Part shown: in pieces, positions 1 to 8,793 of the stretch
Numbering within the stretch: the stretch's first letter is position 1
How the letters are laid out: every line of letters starts with the position of its first letter
Assembly: GCA_021286645.1 (NCBI GenBank)
Contig: JAJTBZ010000012.1
Span: 1-44,354 of the forward strand
From: Ignavibacteria bacterium
GTDB lineage: Bacteria > Bacteroidota > Ignavibacteria > Ignavibacteriales > Ignavibacteriaceae
Length of the DNA: 44,354 bases
Direction of reading: 5' to 3'
Translations under genes and position numbers: made by a program
The notes under the pieces: model-generated
Databases searched by the model: none
What the model was told of the DNA's origin: nothing
What the model saw: only the letters and a program-made list of their open reading frames with translations

Positions 1-2
1 GT

Positions 3-239
3 GGGCCAGGATATGAAATAATAACCGAACTAAGCCCCATTCACTTCTCGAAAGGAATATTAGGAATGGCGCGCTCGGATTTTGATACCGAAGGCTCGCA
101 ATGGTTTGTTACAACTGGCGATTTTTTCCATTTAGACGGGAATTATACAGTTTTCGGTAAAGTTGTAAGTGGACAAAATATCATCGATTCCGTTGAGGAA
201 GGCGATCTAATCATTAATGTTACTAAATTATCTAATTAG
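3..239 (+). CDS. Cyclophilin-type peptidyl-prolyl isomerase, C-terminal part
   Basis: Reading frame 3 is open from the window edge to a TAG at 237-239 and encodes the last 78 residues of a cyclophilin. The family core is visible: a GILGMARS segment, then GSQWFVTTGD, then HLDGNYTVFGKVVSGQ, which line the proline-isomerase active site and peptide-binding groove in known cyclophilins. The usual short C-terminal strand ends in VTKLSN. Cyclophilins catalyse cis-trans isomerisation of X-Pro bonds and assist folding. The 5' part lies outside the window, so whether it carries a signal peptide or an extra domain cannot be seen. The following glycosyltransferase starts only 11 bp downstream, so the two may be co-transcribed. 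Family assignment is firm; cellular location is unknown. Confidence 0.9.
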   Translation, partial: GPGYEIITELSPIHFSKGILGMARSDFDTEGSQWFVTTGDFFHLDGNYTVFGKVVSGQNIIDSVEEGDLIINVTKLSN

Positions 240-250
240 AGCCAAACACA

Positions 251-1336
251 TTGATTGTTGCTATTATTCTTTTACTACTATATATATGTAGTATACTATT
301 TTTATTTGGTAAATTACACTTTGGCAGAGCGTCAGCTTATTCTGGCGCTCACCTTTCATCACTAATCCCCATATCAGTAATTGTAGCCTGTAAAAATGAA
401 GCACGCCGAATCTCTCCGCTGCTCAGGTCGTTGGAGTTGTTAAAATATCCTCCGGCATGTTTCGAAGTGATATTCGTAAACGACTTTTCAACGGATGAAA
501 CATTAAAAATTCTCCAACAATTCCAGACCCGGACTAAGTTGAAATGCACAGTACTCTCACTAAAGCAAGGTGATGAACCAGGCAAAAAATCGGCACTCGC
601 TTTTGGCGTTAAACAGGCAGCGAACCAACATATTTTCATTACTGATGCAGATTGCTCACTATCGCCTGATGTTTTGAAGTACTATTCTGCCGGATTTACT
701 TCGGGAAATGATGTATTGTTTGGACCGGCCCCATTCATACAACATGGCAATGTAATTAATACCCTAAGTTGCTATGAACAATTTCGTAACGGAATGCTCA
801 CGAGGGCACTGGCCAACAGCGGTGTTTTTTATACTGCAACCGCGAGAAATTTCGGCTATACCCGCCATGCATTCGATAAAATTCAAGGGTACTCCGGCAC
901 CCGGGAACGAATTGGCGGGGATGATGATTTATTCATCCGGGAAGCTGTGGAATTTGGATTACGAATTGCAGAGATTACGGCGTTGGATGCCTGTGTGTTC
1001 TCCGAAACAGCATATTCTCTTTCAACATATTTACGTCAACGCGCCAGACACGTATCCACCTCCCATGTTTATAGCCGAAAAAACCAGGTTATCCTTTTTA
1101 TCTGGCATGCTATCAATTATATAACGTTATTTAGCTTTTTATGCAGTTTTATTTCTCCCGTGTACTGGCTGCCAACATTTGCCAAACTTATGTGCGATAT
1201 CACTCTGACCGGTAAATTTCAGGGGCAATTCTCGTACCAATTCCCCTATACTCAACGAATTTTCCTTCCGTTTTTACACGAAATTTCTGTTCTCATTCAT
1301 TTTATTAACTCACTTTTTAAAAAAAGAGCTTGGTAA
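251..1336 (+). CDS. Membrane-associated family 2 glycosyltransferase
   Basis: A 361-residue protein with an N-terminal hydrophobic segment (about residues 2-20), a GT-A glycosyltransferase domain from about residue 40, and hydrophobic segments near the C-terminus (about 280-350). Family 2 motifs are present: CKNEARR near residue 47, VNDFSTD near 77, the DAD metal/nucleotide-sugar motif at 132-134, a GGDDD acidic motif near 220 and a QRARH motif near 263, resembling the QxxRW region of processive enzymes. It probably transfers a sugar from a nucleotide donor to a lipid or polysaccharide acceptor on the inner face of the membrane; the substrate cannot be told. The start is a TTG without an evident ribosome-binding site; no ATG occurs before the hydrophobic segment. 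It may be translationally coupled to the cyclophilin gene 11 bp upstream. Confidence 0.85.
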   Translation: MIVAIILLLLYICSILFLFGKLHFGRASAYSGAHLSSLIPISVIVACKNEARRISPLLRSLELLKYPPACFEVIFVNDFSTDETLKILQQFQTRTKLKCTVLSLKQGDEPGKKSALAFGVKQAANQHIFITDADCSLSPDVLKYYSAGFTSGNDVLFGPAPFIQHGNVINTLSCYEQFRNGMLTRALANSGVFYTATARNFGYTRHAFDKIQGYSGTRERIGGDDDLFIREAVEFGLRIAEITALDACVFSETAYSLSTYLRQRARHVSTSHVYSRKNQVILFIWHAINYITLFSFLCSFISPVYWLPTFAKLMCDITLTGKFQGQFSYQFPYTQRIFLPFLHEISVLIHFINSLFKKRAW

Positions 1337-1675
1337 TTTAAAAAGTTCTTTTTTCAAAAAAATTCATTTGCAAATACCGCTCTGATACCTGTATTTTTAT
1401 ATCATAATAATGGCAACGGTGGTATGTGGATAACTTGTGGATATGTTGAAAACGTGAAAAGGTTTCACAAGTGCCACGAACCAAATGTGGAAACTTAATC
1501 CACCAAAGCTGTTGTTAATTATTATACAACACACCCTATCTAATTATATAACAATATGTTACAGTTTTATCGATTAATGTGGAAAACTTGTGGATAAAAA
1601 TTTCTTTGAAAAATCAAATATGTTAAATTTATGTAAATTACGGTTTTCCAGAAACCGGAAATGTGGAAAACTTAA
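1337..1675. promoter_or_regulatory. Putative replication origin region with DnaA-box cluster upstream of dnaA
   Basis: This 339-bp gap holds no gene. It contains six copies of the DnaA-box pattern TGTGGAWAN, all on the plus strand: exact TGTGGATAA at 1425-1433 and 1589-1597, and near matches at 1436-1444 (TGTGGATAT), 1486-1494 (TGTGGAAAC), 1578-1586 and 1662-1670 (TGTGGAAAA). The last lies 6 bp before the dnaA ATG. Between the box groups, about 1510-1565 is almost pure A/T and could be the unwinding element. A small inverted repeat CGGTTT/AAACCG sits at 1641-1657. Such arrays next to dnaA mark oriC in many bacteria and also autoregulate dnaA. Origin function is inferred; at minimum it is a DnaA-responsive dnaA promoter region. 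Confidence 0.7.
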
Positions 1676-3085
1676 ATGAACGCAGCTATGGCACTAAATA
1701 TTACTACACCTACTGAAGCCTGGTCTGAGTGCTTAAAATTAATAAAAGAACACGTTACACCGTACACATTTAACACGTGGTTCAGCCCCCTGAAGGCTGT
1801 TTCTTTAGAGTCTGAGAAGCTGACTATTGAATTACCCAATTCATATTTTTATGAGTGGATAGATCACCGCTATAATAACCTTTTGAATAAGAGTATTAAA
1901 AAGGTATTGGGGGAAGAAGCTATTCTGGCTTATAAGTACGAAGATCCGCAGTCTATAGAACGCCGCGAGGCAGAAGAACGAGCCGAGTTACAGGTTGAAT
2001 TGAAAAAACCGATGACAACTCTAATCGTGCCTGTTCCAGAAGTTCAAAAACATGAATCGAATCTAAAACCATCTTTCACGTTCGATAATTTTATAAAAGG
2101 AAGCTGCAATCAGCTGGCTAATGCGGCCGCCTTCGCTATTTCAGCCTCACCGGGTACCACTTCGTTCAACCCGTTCTTCATCTATGGAGGCGTTGGACTG
2201 GGGAAAACCCACCTTGCTATGGCAGTTGGTAACAGGGTTCAGGAATTACACCCTAATAAAAAAGTCATTTATCTATCGCTGGATAATTTCTTTATCCAAT
2301 ATGTTGAAGCAATTAAGGAAAACAGACAACAGGAGTTTTCCAGCTATTATCAAACAATAGATGTTCTTATTCTTGATGATATACAGTTCTTTATTGGTAA
2401 AGAGAAAACACAGGAGCTGTTTTTTCATATTTTTAATTCCCTTCATCAGAATAACAAACAGATTATACTTACCAGTGATAAACCACCAAAGGAGCTTCGC
2501 GGCCTCGATGAACGCCTTATCTCAAGGTTTAACTGGGGATTAACCGTAGATATTCAACCGCCTGACTTTGAAACCCGTCTGGCGATTCTGAATAAAAAAG
2601 CTGATGAATATAATTTGCAACTTTCTGATGAGATATTGGAATATATTGCAATGAACGTTACATCGAATATACGTGAACTTGAAGGCTGCCTGATACGATT
2701 ATTAGCTAACGTAACTATAACATCACGCGAAATCGATATTAACCTGGCAAAGGAATCTGTTCAGGAAATCTCTACAACGAAAAGAAATAACATTACAACA
2801 GATGCTATTTCGAAAATTGTAAGTGATTATATGAAGGTGGATGAGAATAAACTTAGGGATAAAACCCGTAAACAGGAGATTGTACTTGCGCGGCAGATGG
2901 CAATGTACCTTACAAAGGAATTAACAAAATCTTCCTTAAAGAACATCGGCCTCTATTTTGGAGGCAGGGATCACACTACCGTAATCCATGCCTGTGAAAC
3001 AATTCAAAACCTTAGCCAGAATGACACGAATTTTAAGGAAACTTTGCAGAACGTGCGAACGAAAATTCAGTTAGCATGCTCCTAG
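1676..3085 (+). CDS. dnaA: Chromosomal replication initiator protein DnaA
   Basis: A full-length 469-residue DnaA, which opens the origin and loads the helicase. Domain I spans about residues 8-85 (SECLKLI then the FNTWFSPL motif), a charged linker follows, and the AAA+ domain III runs from about 130 to 345, with Walker A GGVGLGKT at 171-178, Walker B LILDDIQ near 231-237 and an arginine-finger region RLISRF near 280. Domain IV carries the DNA-binding signature GGRDHTTVIHAC at 429-440. The start chosen is the first ATG (1676); the ATG at 1688, giving MALNITT, is an equally good alternative. DnaA-like boxes upstream suggest autoregulation. Its stop codon lies inside a CCTAGG shared with the convergent U32 peptidase gene. 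The neighbour is not dnaN, as in many genomes of this branch. Confidence 0.98.
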   Translation: MNAAMALNITTPTEAWSECLKLIKEHVTPYTFNTWFSPLKAVSLESEKLTIELPNSYFYEWIDHRYNNLLNKSIKKVLGEEAILAYKYEDPQSIERREAEERAELQVELKKPMTTLIVPVPEVQKHESNLKPSFTFDNFIKGSCNQLANAAAFAISASPGTTSFNPFFIYGGVGLGKTHLAMAVGNRVQELHPNKKVIYLSLDNFFIQYVEAIKENRQQEFSSYYQTIDVLILDDIQFFIGKEKTQELFFHIFNSLHQNNKQIILTSDKPPKELRGLDERLISRFNWGLTVDIQPPDFETRLAILNKKADEYNLQLSDEILEYIAMNVTSNIRELEGCLIRLLANVTITSREIDINLAKESVQEISTTKRNNITTDAISKIVSDYMKVDENKLRDKTRKQEIVLARQMAMYLTKELTKSSLKNIGLYFGGRDHTTVIHACETIQNLSQNDTNFKETLQNVRTKIQLACS

Positions 3086-4314
3086 GCATACTCCTGAAAA
3101 TCCTCCCGATCTACAATTTTATATACTTTATCACCCTGTCTCACTTTTGTGAGACAGGGAAAAGTAATCAGGTCCCCTTTTTCCGAAGCATTTTTCCCGT
3201 CAACGTCATTAACCATCAGTTCTGCCGGTTCCACTTCCACCACGCCAGTTGTCTTACCCATAATTAAGATTTTTTCGCCAATACTAATACCCCCTGCTGA
3301 AAGGCGAATATGGGCAATTTGTTTTTTATCAAAATAATTAAGCACCACACCGATGAATTCTTTTCGTACCGGGGAAATATTCCCCTCATGCTCCGTAAAC
3401 TCTTTACTGCCGGGACGATTAAAATAAAATCCTGTGCTAAACCCTCTGTTATAAACATGTTCTAAATCAGTTTGGAGCATGCTCCGGAATTCTTCTGAAA
3501 AATGCCCGGCAAAATATGCATCAATTGCACGCCTGTAAACCGATGTTACCTTCGCTGCATACTCCGGACTTCGCTTCCGGCCTTCAATTTTAAAGGCATC
3601 TATTCCGGCTTCGATAAGCTGCTCAACGAAAGAAAGGGTATTTAAGTCCTTAGCTGACATAACATAATCCTTTCCAATTAAAAGACTTACATCAGCACGG
3701 CGATCATATATTTCGTATTCTCGTCTACACGATTGCAGGCAGTCTCCACGGTTAGCAGAACGCCCAAACATTTCATGGCTCATAAAACAGCGACCGGAAA
3801 CTGCCACACACATTGCTCCGTGTACAAAAGCTTCGATCTCTATATCAGTATTCTTCCGAATTTGCTTAATTTGGCTCAATGTGCACTCTCTGGCGGTAAC
3901 AATACGGCTTGCTCCCATCTGTTTATACTGTTCCGCGGCGAGTGAATTGCTAATGGAGGCTTGTGTTGAGATACAGAAACTAAGTCCTATTTTTTTACAT
4001 AAAGCAATAACGGCTAAGTCCCAGCAAACTATGAGGTTAACCCCTGCTTCGGCTGCCCGGAGCAAGACGATTTCGATGCGCTGAAGCTCATGCTCATAGA
4101 TAATTACATTCACCACGAGATGTGTTTTTACACCGTGCTCCGAACAATACGCTACTATCTCCGGGAGATCTTCGACAGTAAAGTTTTCTGCCTGGGCACG
4201 CATGTTAAAATCTTCAAGGCCAAAATAGATTGCATCTGCTCCGTTTTGAATGACCGTGCGGAGCATTGTCCAATTTCCCGCGGGAGCAGCTAGTTCAGGT
4301 TTTTTACGGAGCAT
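3082..4314 (-). CDS. U32 family peptidase / Fe-S tRNA- or rRNA-hydroxylation-type protein
   Basis: A 410-residue protein of the peptidase U32 family (YegQ/RlhA/TrhP-like). The N-terminus KKPELAAPAGN and the segment around GADAIYFG are typical of the TIM-barrel part, and the U32 signature region around VHGAMCVAVSGRCFMS is at about 164-179. Cys169, Cys176, Cys192 and Cys196 are candidates for Fe-S ligation, as characterised U32 proteins use conserved cysteines for a [4Fe-4S] cluster. Members are described as collagenase-like proteases, but several act in RNA hydroxylation or ubiquinone synthesis, so a proteolytic role should not be assumed. The gene is last in a minus-strand unit, starting 2 bp after the PduT-like gene, which suggests co-expression. 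Its TAG stop overlaps the dnaA stop by 2 bp within a CCTAGG palindrome. Confidence 0.88.
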   Translation of the reverse strand: MLRKKPELAAPAGNWTMLRTVIQNGADAIYFGLEDFNMRAQAENFTVEDLPEIVAYCSEHGVKTHLVVNVIIYEHELQRIEIVLLRAAEAGVNLIVCWDLAVIALCKKIGLSFCISTQASISNSLAAEQYKQMGASRIVTARECTLSQIKQIRKNTDIEIEAFVHGAMCVAVSGRCFMSHEMFGRSANRGDCLQSCRREYEIYDRRADVSLLIGKDYVMSAKDLNTLSFVEQLIEAGIDAFKIEGRKRSPEYAAKVTSVYRRAIDAYFAGHFSEEFRSMLQTDLEHVYNRGFSTGFYFNRPGSKEFTEHEGNISPVRKEFIGVVLNYFDKKQIAHIRLSAGGISIGEKILIMGKTTGVVEVEPAELMVNDVDGKNASEKGDLITFPCLTKVRQGDKVYKIVDREDFQEYA

Positions 4315-4316
4315 GC

Positions 4317-4871
4317 TTATATCATCTCATTCAATAATTCGGGCCTTGGGGAGGCAATTACTACTTTATTAACCAATAAACCTTTTTCTGCAATCATGTG
4401 TGCTCCGGCTTCAATTGCAGCTGTTACAGCAGCAACCTCGCCCGTCATAGTGGCGAAAGCTTTACCGCCTAACGCCATTGCCAACCGTACTTCAATCAAC
4501 TGAACATTTGCAGCTTTAACAGCCGCGTCTGCTCCCTCAATAAGGGCGGAAACAGAAAATGATTCCAAAATTCCGAGACTTTCGAGTTGAGACACCTGAG
4601 AATGCCCCGCTAAAGCGGGAAAAATATCACGGTGAACATTGGGGATTACAAAACTATCAATGACACCATACCCAATTTGCTCAGCAGCGTTTTCCACCGC
4701 GGTTCTTACCGCTGCTACATCTCCACCAATAAGTACCATATATTTTCCGGAGCAAATTGTTCTACTGATTATTAATTCCACCTCTGAAGTCTTCAGCATA
4801 ATATCCGCTGCTAACATCCCGGATGCTATACTGGTTAATTCTATCAATCCAATTGAATTCATCTCTATCAT
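4317..4871 (-). CDS. pduT: PduT-like tandem BMC-domain shell protein with Fe-S cysteine
   Basis: A 184-residue protein, the same length as Salmonella PduT, made of two bacterial microcompartment (BMC) domains (about residues 5-90 and 98-182). Domain 1 begins SIGLIELTSIASGM; domain 2 begins LGILESFSVSALIEG. Each has the typical BMC core (VLIGGDVAAV near 46-55; ATMTGEVAAV in domain 2). Cys40, in the ISRTICSGKY loop, matches the PduT pore cysteine that binds a [4Fe-4S] cluster at the trimer axis in known structures. The family role is to carry electrons across a microcompartment shell or host a redox enzyme at its face. It lies 5 bp after the PduS-like gene, its usual partner. No other shell protein or signature enzyme occurs in the window. 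The start could also be the ATG at 4862, three codons in. Confidence 0.93.
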   Translation of the reverse strand: MIEMNSIGLIELTSIASGMLAADIMLKTSEVELIISRTICSGKYMVLIGGDVAAVRTAVENAAEQIGYGVIDSFVIPNVHRDIFPALAGHSQVSQLESLGILESFSVSALIEGADAAVKAANVQLIEVRLAMALGGKAFATMTGEVAAVTAAIEAGAHMIAEKGLLVNKVVIASPRPELLNEMI

Positions 4872-4876
4872 TTTAC

Positions 4877-6190
4877 TTACCTGCTGATTTTAATATAATC
4901 TTCTGCTATATGTGTTACCTTACCGTCAATAGATGAGTGGATGTAACTACCCAACTTACCCTCAGCCGGCTTGGCAATAAGCGTTCCTTCCTTTACACTA
5001 TCCCCCATCGATACAATTGGCAGTGCCTTATCACCAACATGCTGCTTTAACATTATTTTAACCGATTGCACTTCCGGCATGGCTTCTAGATATGGAGCGT
5101 GTTTTTCATAGTTTTCCACTTGTAACCGGTGGCGCAACTGGCGTAGTGGAACTCTGCGGCCCTCTTTTATCGGATGCACTTTTACCGGTTTTTCCTGTTT
5201 ATACTTGAAATTTGCAGATTTCATTTCCTGTTTAGAATTATCACAAGCTTCCTTGGGGTATAAATCTTCAGGACAGGAATACAGGGTACATAACCCACAA
5301 GCGCAGCATAGCTCAGCAAACTGATTCCATACAGCCTTACCACCAGTTGTAAAACCAAGTGAGCGCATAACTTTATGTGGTTGTACATCATACCCTAACA
5401 GATACCGCGGACACATTTCTGTGCAATAACTACACTGATCGCAGGCTGATTTGCCAATCTTCAATTTATTGTGTGCAGATCGGTTTTTTCGTCCTACTAA
5501 ATAATGGTCTTTAGGAAGAACTATTAACCCGGAAGTGGTTTTTGTTACCACTTCATCCAAATCGAATGTCAATGAACCCATCATCAAGCCGCCGATAAAG
5601 ATTCCAAAGTCATTTACCGTGGTGCCCCCGGCAAATTCTATCAATTCCCGAAAAGTAGTACCTACCGGAACGAAAAACGAAGAAGCCTTTTTTACAGCGC
5701 CGGCTACACATACAAATTTTCTGGTTACCGCACTGCCCCGGGCTGCCTGATATATATTATAAAATGTTTCAACATTATTAACCACACAGCCTACATTCAA
5801 AGGGATACCGGCAGGAGGGATAAGTCGGCCCGTTGCAAGATAAACCAGTTCATACTCGTCTCCCGCCGGGTAGAAATCACCGAGAATAACCATCTCGATA
5901 CCGGTGCCAGGCAGATATTTTTCGAGGGCTTCAATAGCCTGTTTATTCTTTGCCTTAACCCCCAGGTAACCTTTTTGAGCCCCTGTAGCGTCCATAACCA
6001 ATTTCATCCCGCCAACAACTTCCGCCGGGAAATGCAACATTAATTCGAAATCTTTATGAATTAGTGGTTCACACTCTGCACCATTAGCTATTATAAATTC
6101 AACTTTTGCCTGGGCTTTAACATGTGCAGGGAAACCGCCACCTCCGGCACCCACAATTCCAGCGGCTTGTATTTTATCAATTAGACTCAT
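4877..6190 (-). CDS. pduS: PduS-like RnfC-family Fe-S flavoprotein oxidoreductase
   Basis: A 437-residue protein resembling PduS and the RnfC/NuoF-like SLBB family. The N-terminal part has the glycine-rich GIVGAGGGGFPAH (11-23) and ANGAECEPL (35-43) motifs that bind FMN/NADH in this fold. An SLBB-type region follows (about 160-220), then two [4Fe-4S] motifs: Cys250/253/256/260 and Cys295/298/301/306. A C-terminal beta domain follows, about 360-437. Salmonella PduS is a cobalamin reductase that partners PduT in the 1,2-propanediol microcompartment; related proteins may simply shuttle electrons from NADH. Gene order PduS-PduT with a 5-bp gap supports a functional pair. No B12-dependent diol dehydratase or aldehyde dehydrogenase is present here, so substrate and pathway are unknown. 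The upstream gap (6191-6322) should contain its promoter. Confidence 0.9.
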   Translation of the reverse strand: MSLIDKIQAAGIVGAGGGGFPAHVKAQAKVEFIIANGAECEPLIHKDFELMLHFPAEVVGGMKLVMDATGAQKGYLGVKAKNKQAIEALEKYLPGTGIEMVILGDFYPAGDEYELVYLATGRLIPPAGIPLNVGCVVNNVETFYNIYQAARGSAVTRKFVCVAGAVKKASSFFVPVGTTFRELIEFAGGTTVNDFGIFIGGLMMGSLTFDLDEVVTKTTSGLIVLPKDHYLVGRKNRSAHNKLKIGKSACDQCSYCTEMCPRYLLGYDVQPHKVMRSLGFTTGGKAVWNQFAELCCACGLCTLYSCPEDLYPKEACDNSKQEMKSANFKYKQEKPVKVHPIKEGRRVPLRQLRHRLQVENYEKHAPYLEAMPEVQSVKIMLKQHVGDKALPIVSMGDSVKEGTLIAKPAEGKLGSYIHSSIDGKVTHIAEDYIKISR

Positions 6191-6314
6191 GCTCGTCTCT
6201 CATGTTATATTTTTGTACAATCTGCAAAGTTACGGAAAAAATGCTATTCCCCCAGCCCAATTTTCTCATCTCTTTCCGTTCATTTGATTGCAGCCTAATC
6301 CCTATTTTTCTTTA

Positions 6315-6346
6315 AAATAACAAAGGCTGCCGGTTGGGGCAGCCTT
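6315..6346 (-). terminator. Rho-independent terminator of the S46 peptidase gene
   Basis: Arms AAGGCTGCC (6323-6331) and GGCAGCCTT (6338-6346) form a perfect 9-bp stem with a 6-nt loop. Read on the minus strand it is followed by TGTTATTTT, a T-rich tail, and lies about 27 bp past the S46 peptidase stop. It should separate that gene from the PduS/PduT/U32 unit downstream. Confidence 0.75.
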
Positions 6347-6372
6347 ATAAAATATATTGGACCTTAAGAAGA

Positions 6373-8517
6373 TTATTTAATCTTACCAGCCTTCAATTCT
6401 TCACTAAGTCTTTTTGCGAGGTACATATCCTGAATTGCTTCAAGCATGCCAGTCGAGTGAACTGAAAGTGTTCTATTTGCTTCAGTTGTAAAGATAAATT
6501 CTCCCGGTAAGCTTTCAATATTACCATCGAAAGCTAAACCAACAACTTCGGCGTTTTTATTAATAACCGGACTGCCTGAGTTACCACCGATTATATCATT
6601 TGTAGAAACGAACACCATCGGGGTTTCCATATCAAAATCTTTTGAGGGATGCAGCCAACGCTCGGGTAAATTCCAGGGGAATTTATTTTCATTGGAATAG
6701 CATCTGTCGTACAACCCATAGAAAGTTGTATGTGATGGCGCTGTTGTTCCGTTGTAATCGTATCCTTTTACCACACCATCGGAAATACGTAACGAGAAAG
6801 TTGCATCCGGGGGTATTTCAGTTCCATACACTTCAAATAAAGCACGACCAAGTTTCTGAACATAATCTGTCTCTGAATTTACAATCGTGCGTACTTTATC
6901 GGAAAGTTCTTTAGCTTTCGTTTTTGTCTGCAGCATATACTTAATAAATGGATCGGATGAGTTAAGAATTGCATCAGCACCTTTGGCAGCAAGTTTAATC
7001 ACATCAGATTTTGAAGTGATTAAGCTGTTTTTCAGAAGATACTGAGCTCCTTCTTTGCCGATTTTTCCGCCTGCCAGCTGAATCATTTCGTGCTGATCGC
7101 CAACGCAGGAATATACAAAATTTAGATCAAGCGCTAATAAACGGTCCTGCATACCTTTTGCAAAATCTGCGGGGAATATTTTTTCAGCAGTCTTGGTTAA
7201 AGAATCAGCAACGTAGTCCTTTTCACGTTCTACTTCAGGTTTCTTTAACTGTTCAGCGTATTTAATTAATTGTTTTGCAACCGTAAAATACTGTGCTAAA
7301 ACTATCGGGGAGAGATTATATGAAGCCGATTGCACAGCAATTTTGCGTACTTCCGCTCTTGTACCTTCAATTTTAGACCACATATCGCCATAAACGGCTT
7401 GTAATTTCGGGTTAGCATTAACAGCAGCCTTAAAATTGTTTTCAAAAACGCGTTTTTTCTGCATTAAAACTTCATCACGCAATCCTTTTAATATTCCGTC
7501 ATAAACCTTTAATGAATTAGAATAAGAGAAATAATGATCATTTAATTCATCCTTGTTCGGAGGATTATCCTGGGCAATATACTCAGAATAAACATCGCAC
7601 AAGCCCTTTAACATTCTGTATGTTACCGGATTCTGAATATCGCGCGCGTACTCAAGCTGGGCTATAGTTCTTAAACGACCGGTTCTTCCCGGATTACCAA
7701 CAACAAATACCGGTTCTCCATCCGCAGCACCTTTCGGGCTCCATTTATAAAAGTGTTTTGTTTTCAGTGGTTTTCCATTTTCATCGTAAACTCTGAAAAA
7801 CGAACAGTCCAGTGCATAACGGGGATACGTGAAATTGTCAGGGTCACCGCCATAGAATCCAAGCTGGACTTCAGGAGCGAATACCAAACGAACGTCATTA
7901 TAGCGTTTGTATCCATAGAGCGAATATTTACCACCATTATAGAAACGAACTACCGAGCATTCCAGCCCGGTTTCGGTCTTGTAATTTTTTTCTACTTCTT
8001 TTTTCTTGTCTTCATAATTCTTTACTTTTTCAGCATCATCCTTGCCTTTGTCAATTGCTGACTGGATATCAGCGGTAACATCTTTAATAAGTACCAATTG
8101 ATCGACAAACAAGCCGGGCACTTTGCGTTCATCCTGCAGTGTAGGGGCCCAAAAACCGAAATCATGGAAGTTTTCTCCAGGTTTTTGCACTTCAGTTACG
8201 CTTTCGCGCGCGCAATGATGATTAGTCATTACCAAACCATCCTCAGAAACAAAGGAGGCTGAACAATAGGTTGCAAAACGCAAAGCAGCCATACGCACGT
8301 TTTCAAACCAGTCGTCCTTGGGAATAAAGTTGTATTCTGTTTCGAAATACTTCTTGGGAGGAAAATCGAATGTCCACATCTTTCCGTTATCAAACCTACC
8401 TGCTTTAACCGTATCAAGCTTAATCCAGGAGCCGGAATTAGCCTGCGCGAATACAGTGGTGGTTTGAGCAAAAAGGAAAGCAACGAATAACGCGATTAAG
8501 TGGATACGTTTCATCAT
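6373..8517 (-). CDS. S46 family dipeptidyl-peptidase, DPP7-type
   Basis: A 714-residue exported exopeptidase, matching the length of DPP7 and DPP11. The start is placed at the first of two consecutive ATGs (8517, 8514), because a signal peptide begins there: MMKRIHLIALFVAFLFAQ with likely cleavage after an AQA-type site near residue 25. The upstream extension of the open frame to 8604 is not signal-like. The chymotrypsin-type triad is visible: His101 in TNHHCA, an Asp expected in the middle region, and Ser647 in GGNSGSP. Gly665, 18 residues after the Ser, occupies the position that is Gly in DPP7 and Arg in DPP11, predicting preference for hydrophobic P1 residues. It would act in the periplasm, removing dipeptides from peptides for uptake. 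A terminator follows on the same strand. Confidence 0.93.
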   Translation of the reverse strand: MMKRIHLIALFVAFLFAQTTTVFAQANSGSWIKLDTVKAGRFDNGKMWTFDFPPKKYFETEYNFIPKDDWFENVRMAALRFATYCSASFVSEDGLVMTNHHCARESVTEVQKPGENFHDFGFWAPTLQDERKVPGLFVDQLVLIKDVTADIQSAIDKGKDDAEKVKNYEDKKKEVEKNYKTETGLECSVVRFYNGGKYSLYGYKRYNDVRLVFAPEVQLGFYGGDPDNFTYPRYALDCSFFRVYDENGKPLKTKHFYKWSPKGAADGEPVFVVGNPGRTGRLRTIAQLEYARDIQNPVTYRMLKGLCDVYSEYIAQDNPPNKDELNDHYFSYSNSLKVYDGILKGLRDEVLMQKKRVFENNFKAAVNANPKLQAVYGDMWSKIEGTRAEVRKIAVQSASYNLSPIVLAQYFTVAKQLIKYAEQLKKPEVEREKDYVADSLTKTAEKIFPADFAKGMQDRLLALDLNFVYSCVGDQHEMIQLAGGKIGKEGAQYLLKNSLITSKSDVIKLAAKGADAILNSSDPFIKYMLQTKTKAKELSDKVRTIVNSETDYVQKLGRALFEVYGTEIPPDATFSLRISDGVVKGYDYNGTTAPSHTTFYGLYDRCYSNENKFPWNLPERWLHPSKDFDMETPMVFVSTNDIIGGNSGSPVINKNAEVVGLAFDGNIESLPGEFIFTTEANRTLSVHSTGMLEAIQDMYLAKRLSEELKAGKIK

Positions 8518-8793
8518 AGAACTTGAACCTTTTAATATTAAATGAAATATAGCCTTGAAAGTTAGTGATTTTTTTTTACCGGAAACAAAATTTTTTTTTA
8601 ACACTCACTCTCTCCGATTATATACATAATTCGCCGAAATTATCTTTTCTCTATACCCCGGTGTATTTTCTGTTTCCTGTAACAATCCGTAAATTTAGGT
8701 ATTACATAAATTGGATTTTGTACTATTAATACAATATATTTTCGCGTAACAATACATAAGCATCTTTTAGCTCATTGGATTATTCTGACGTTA

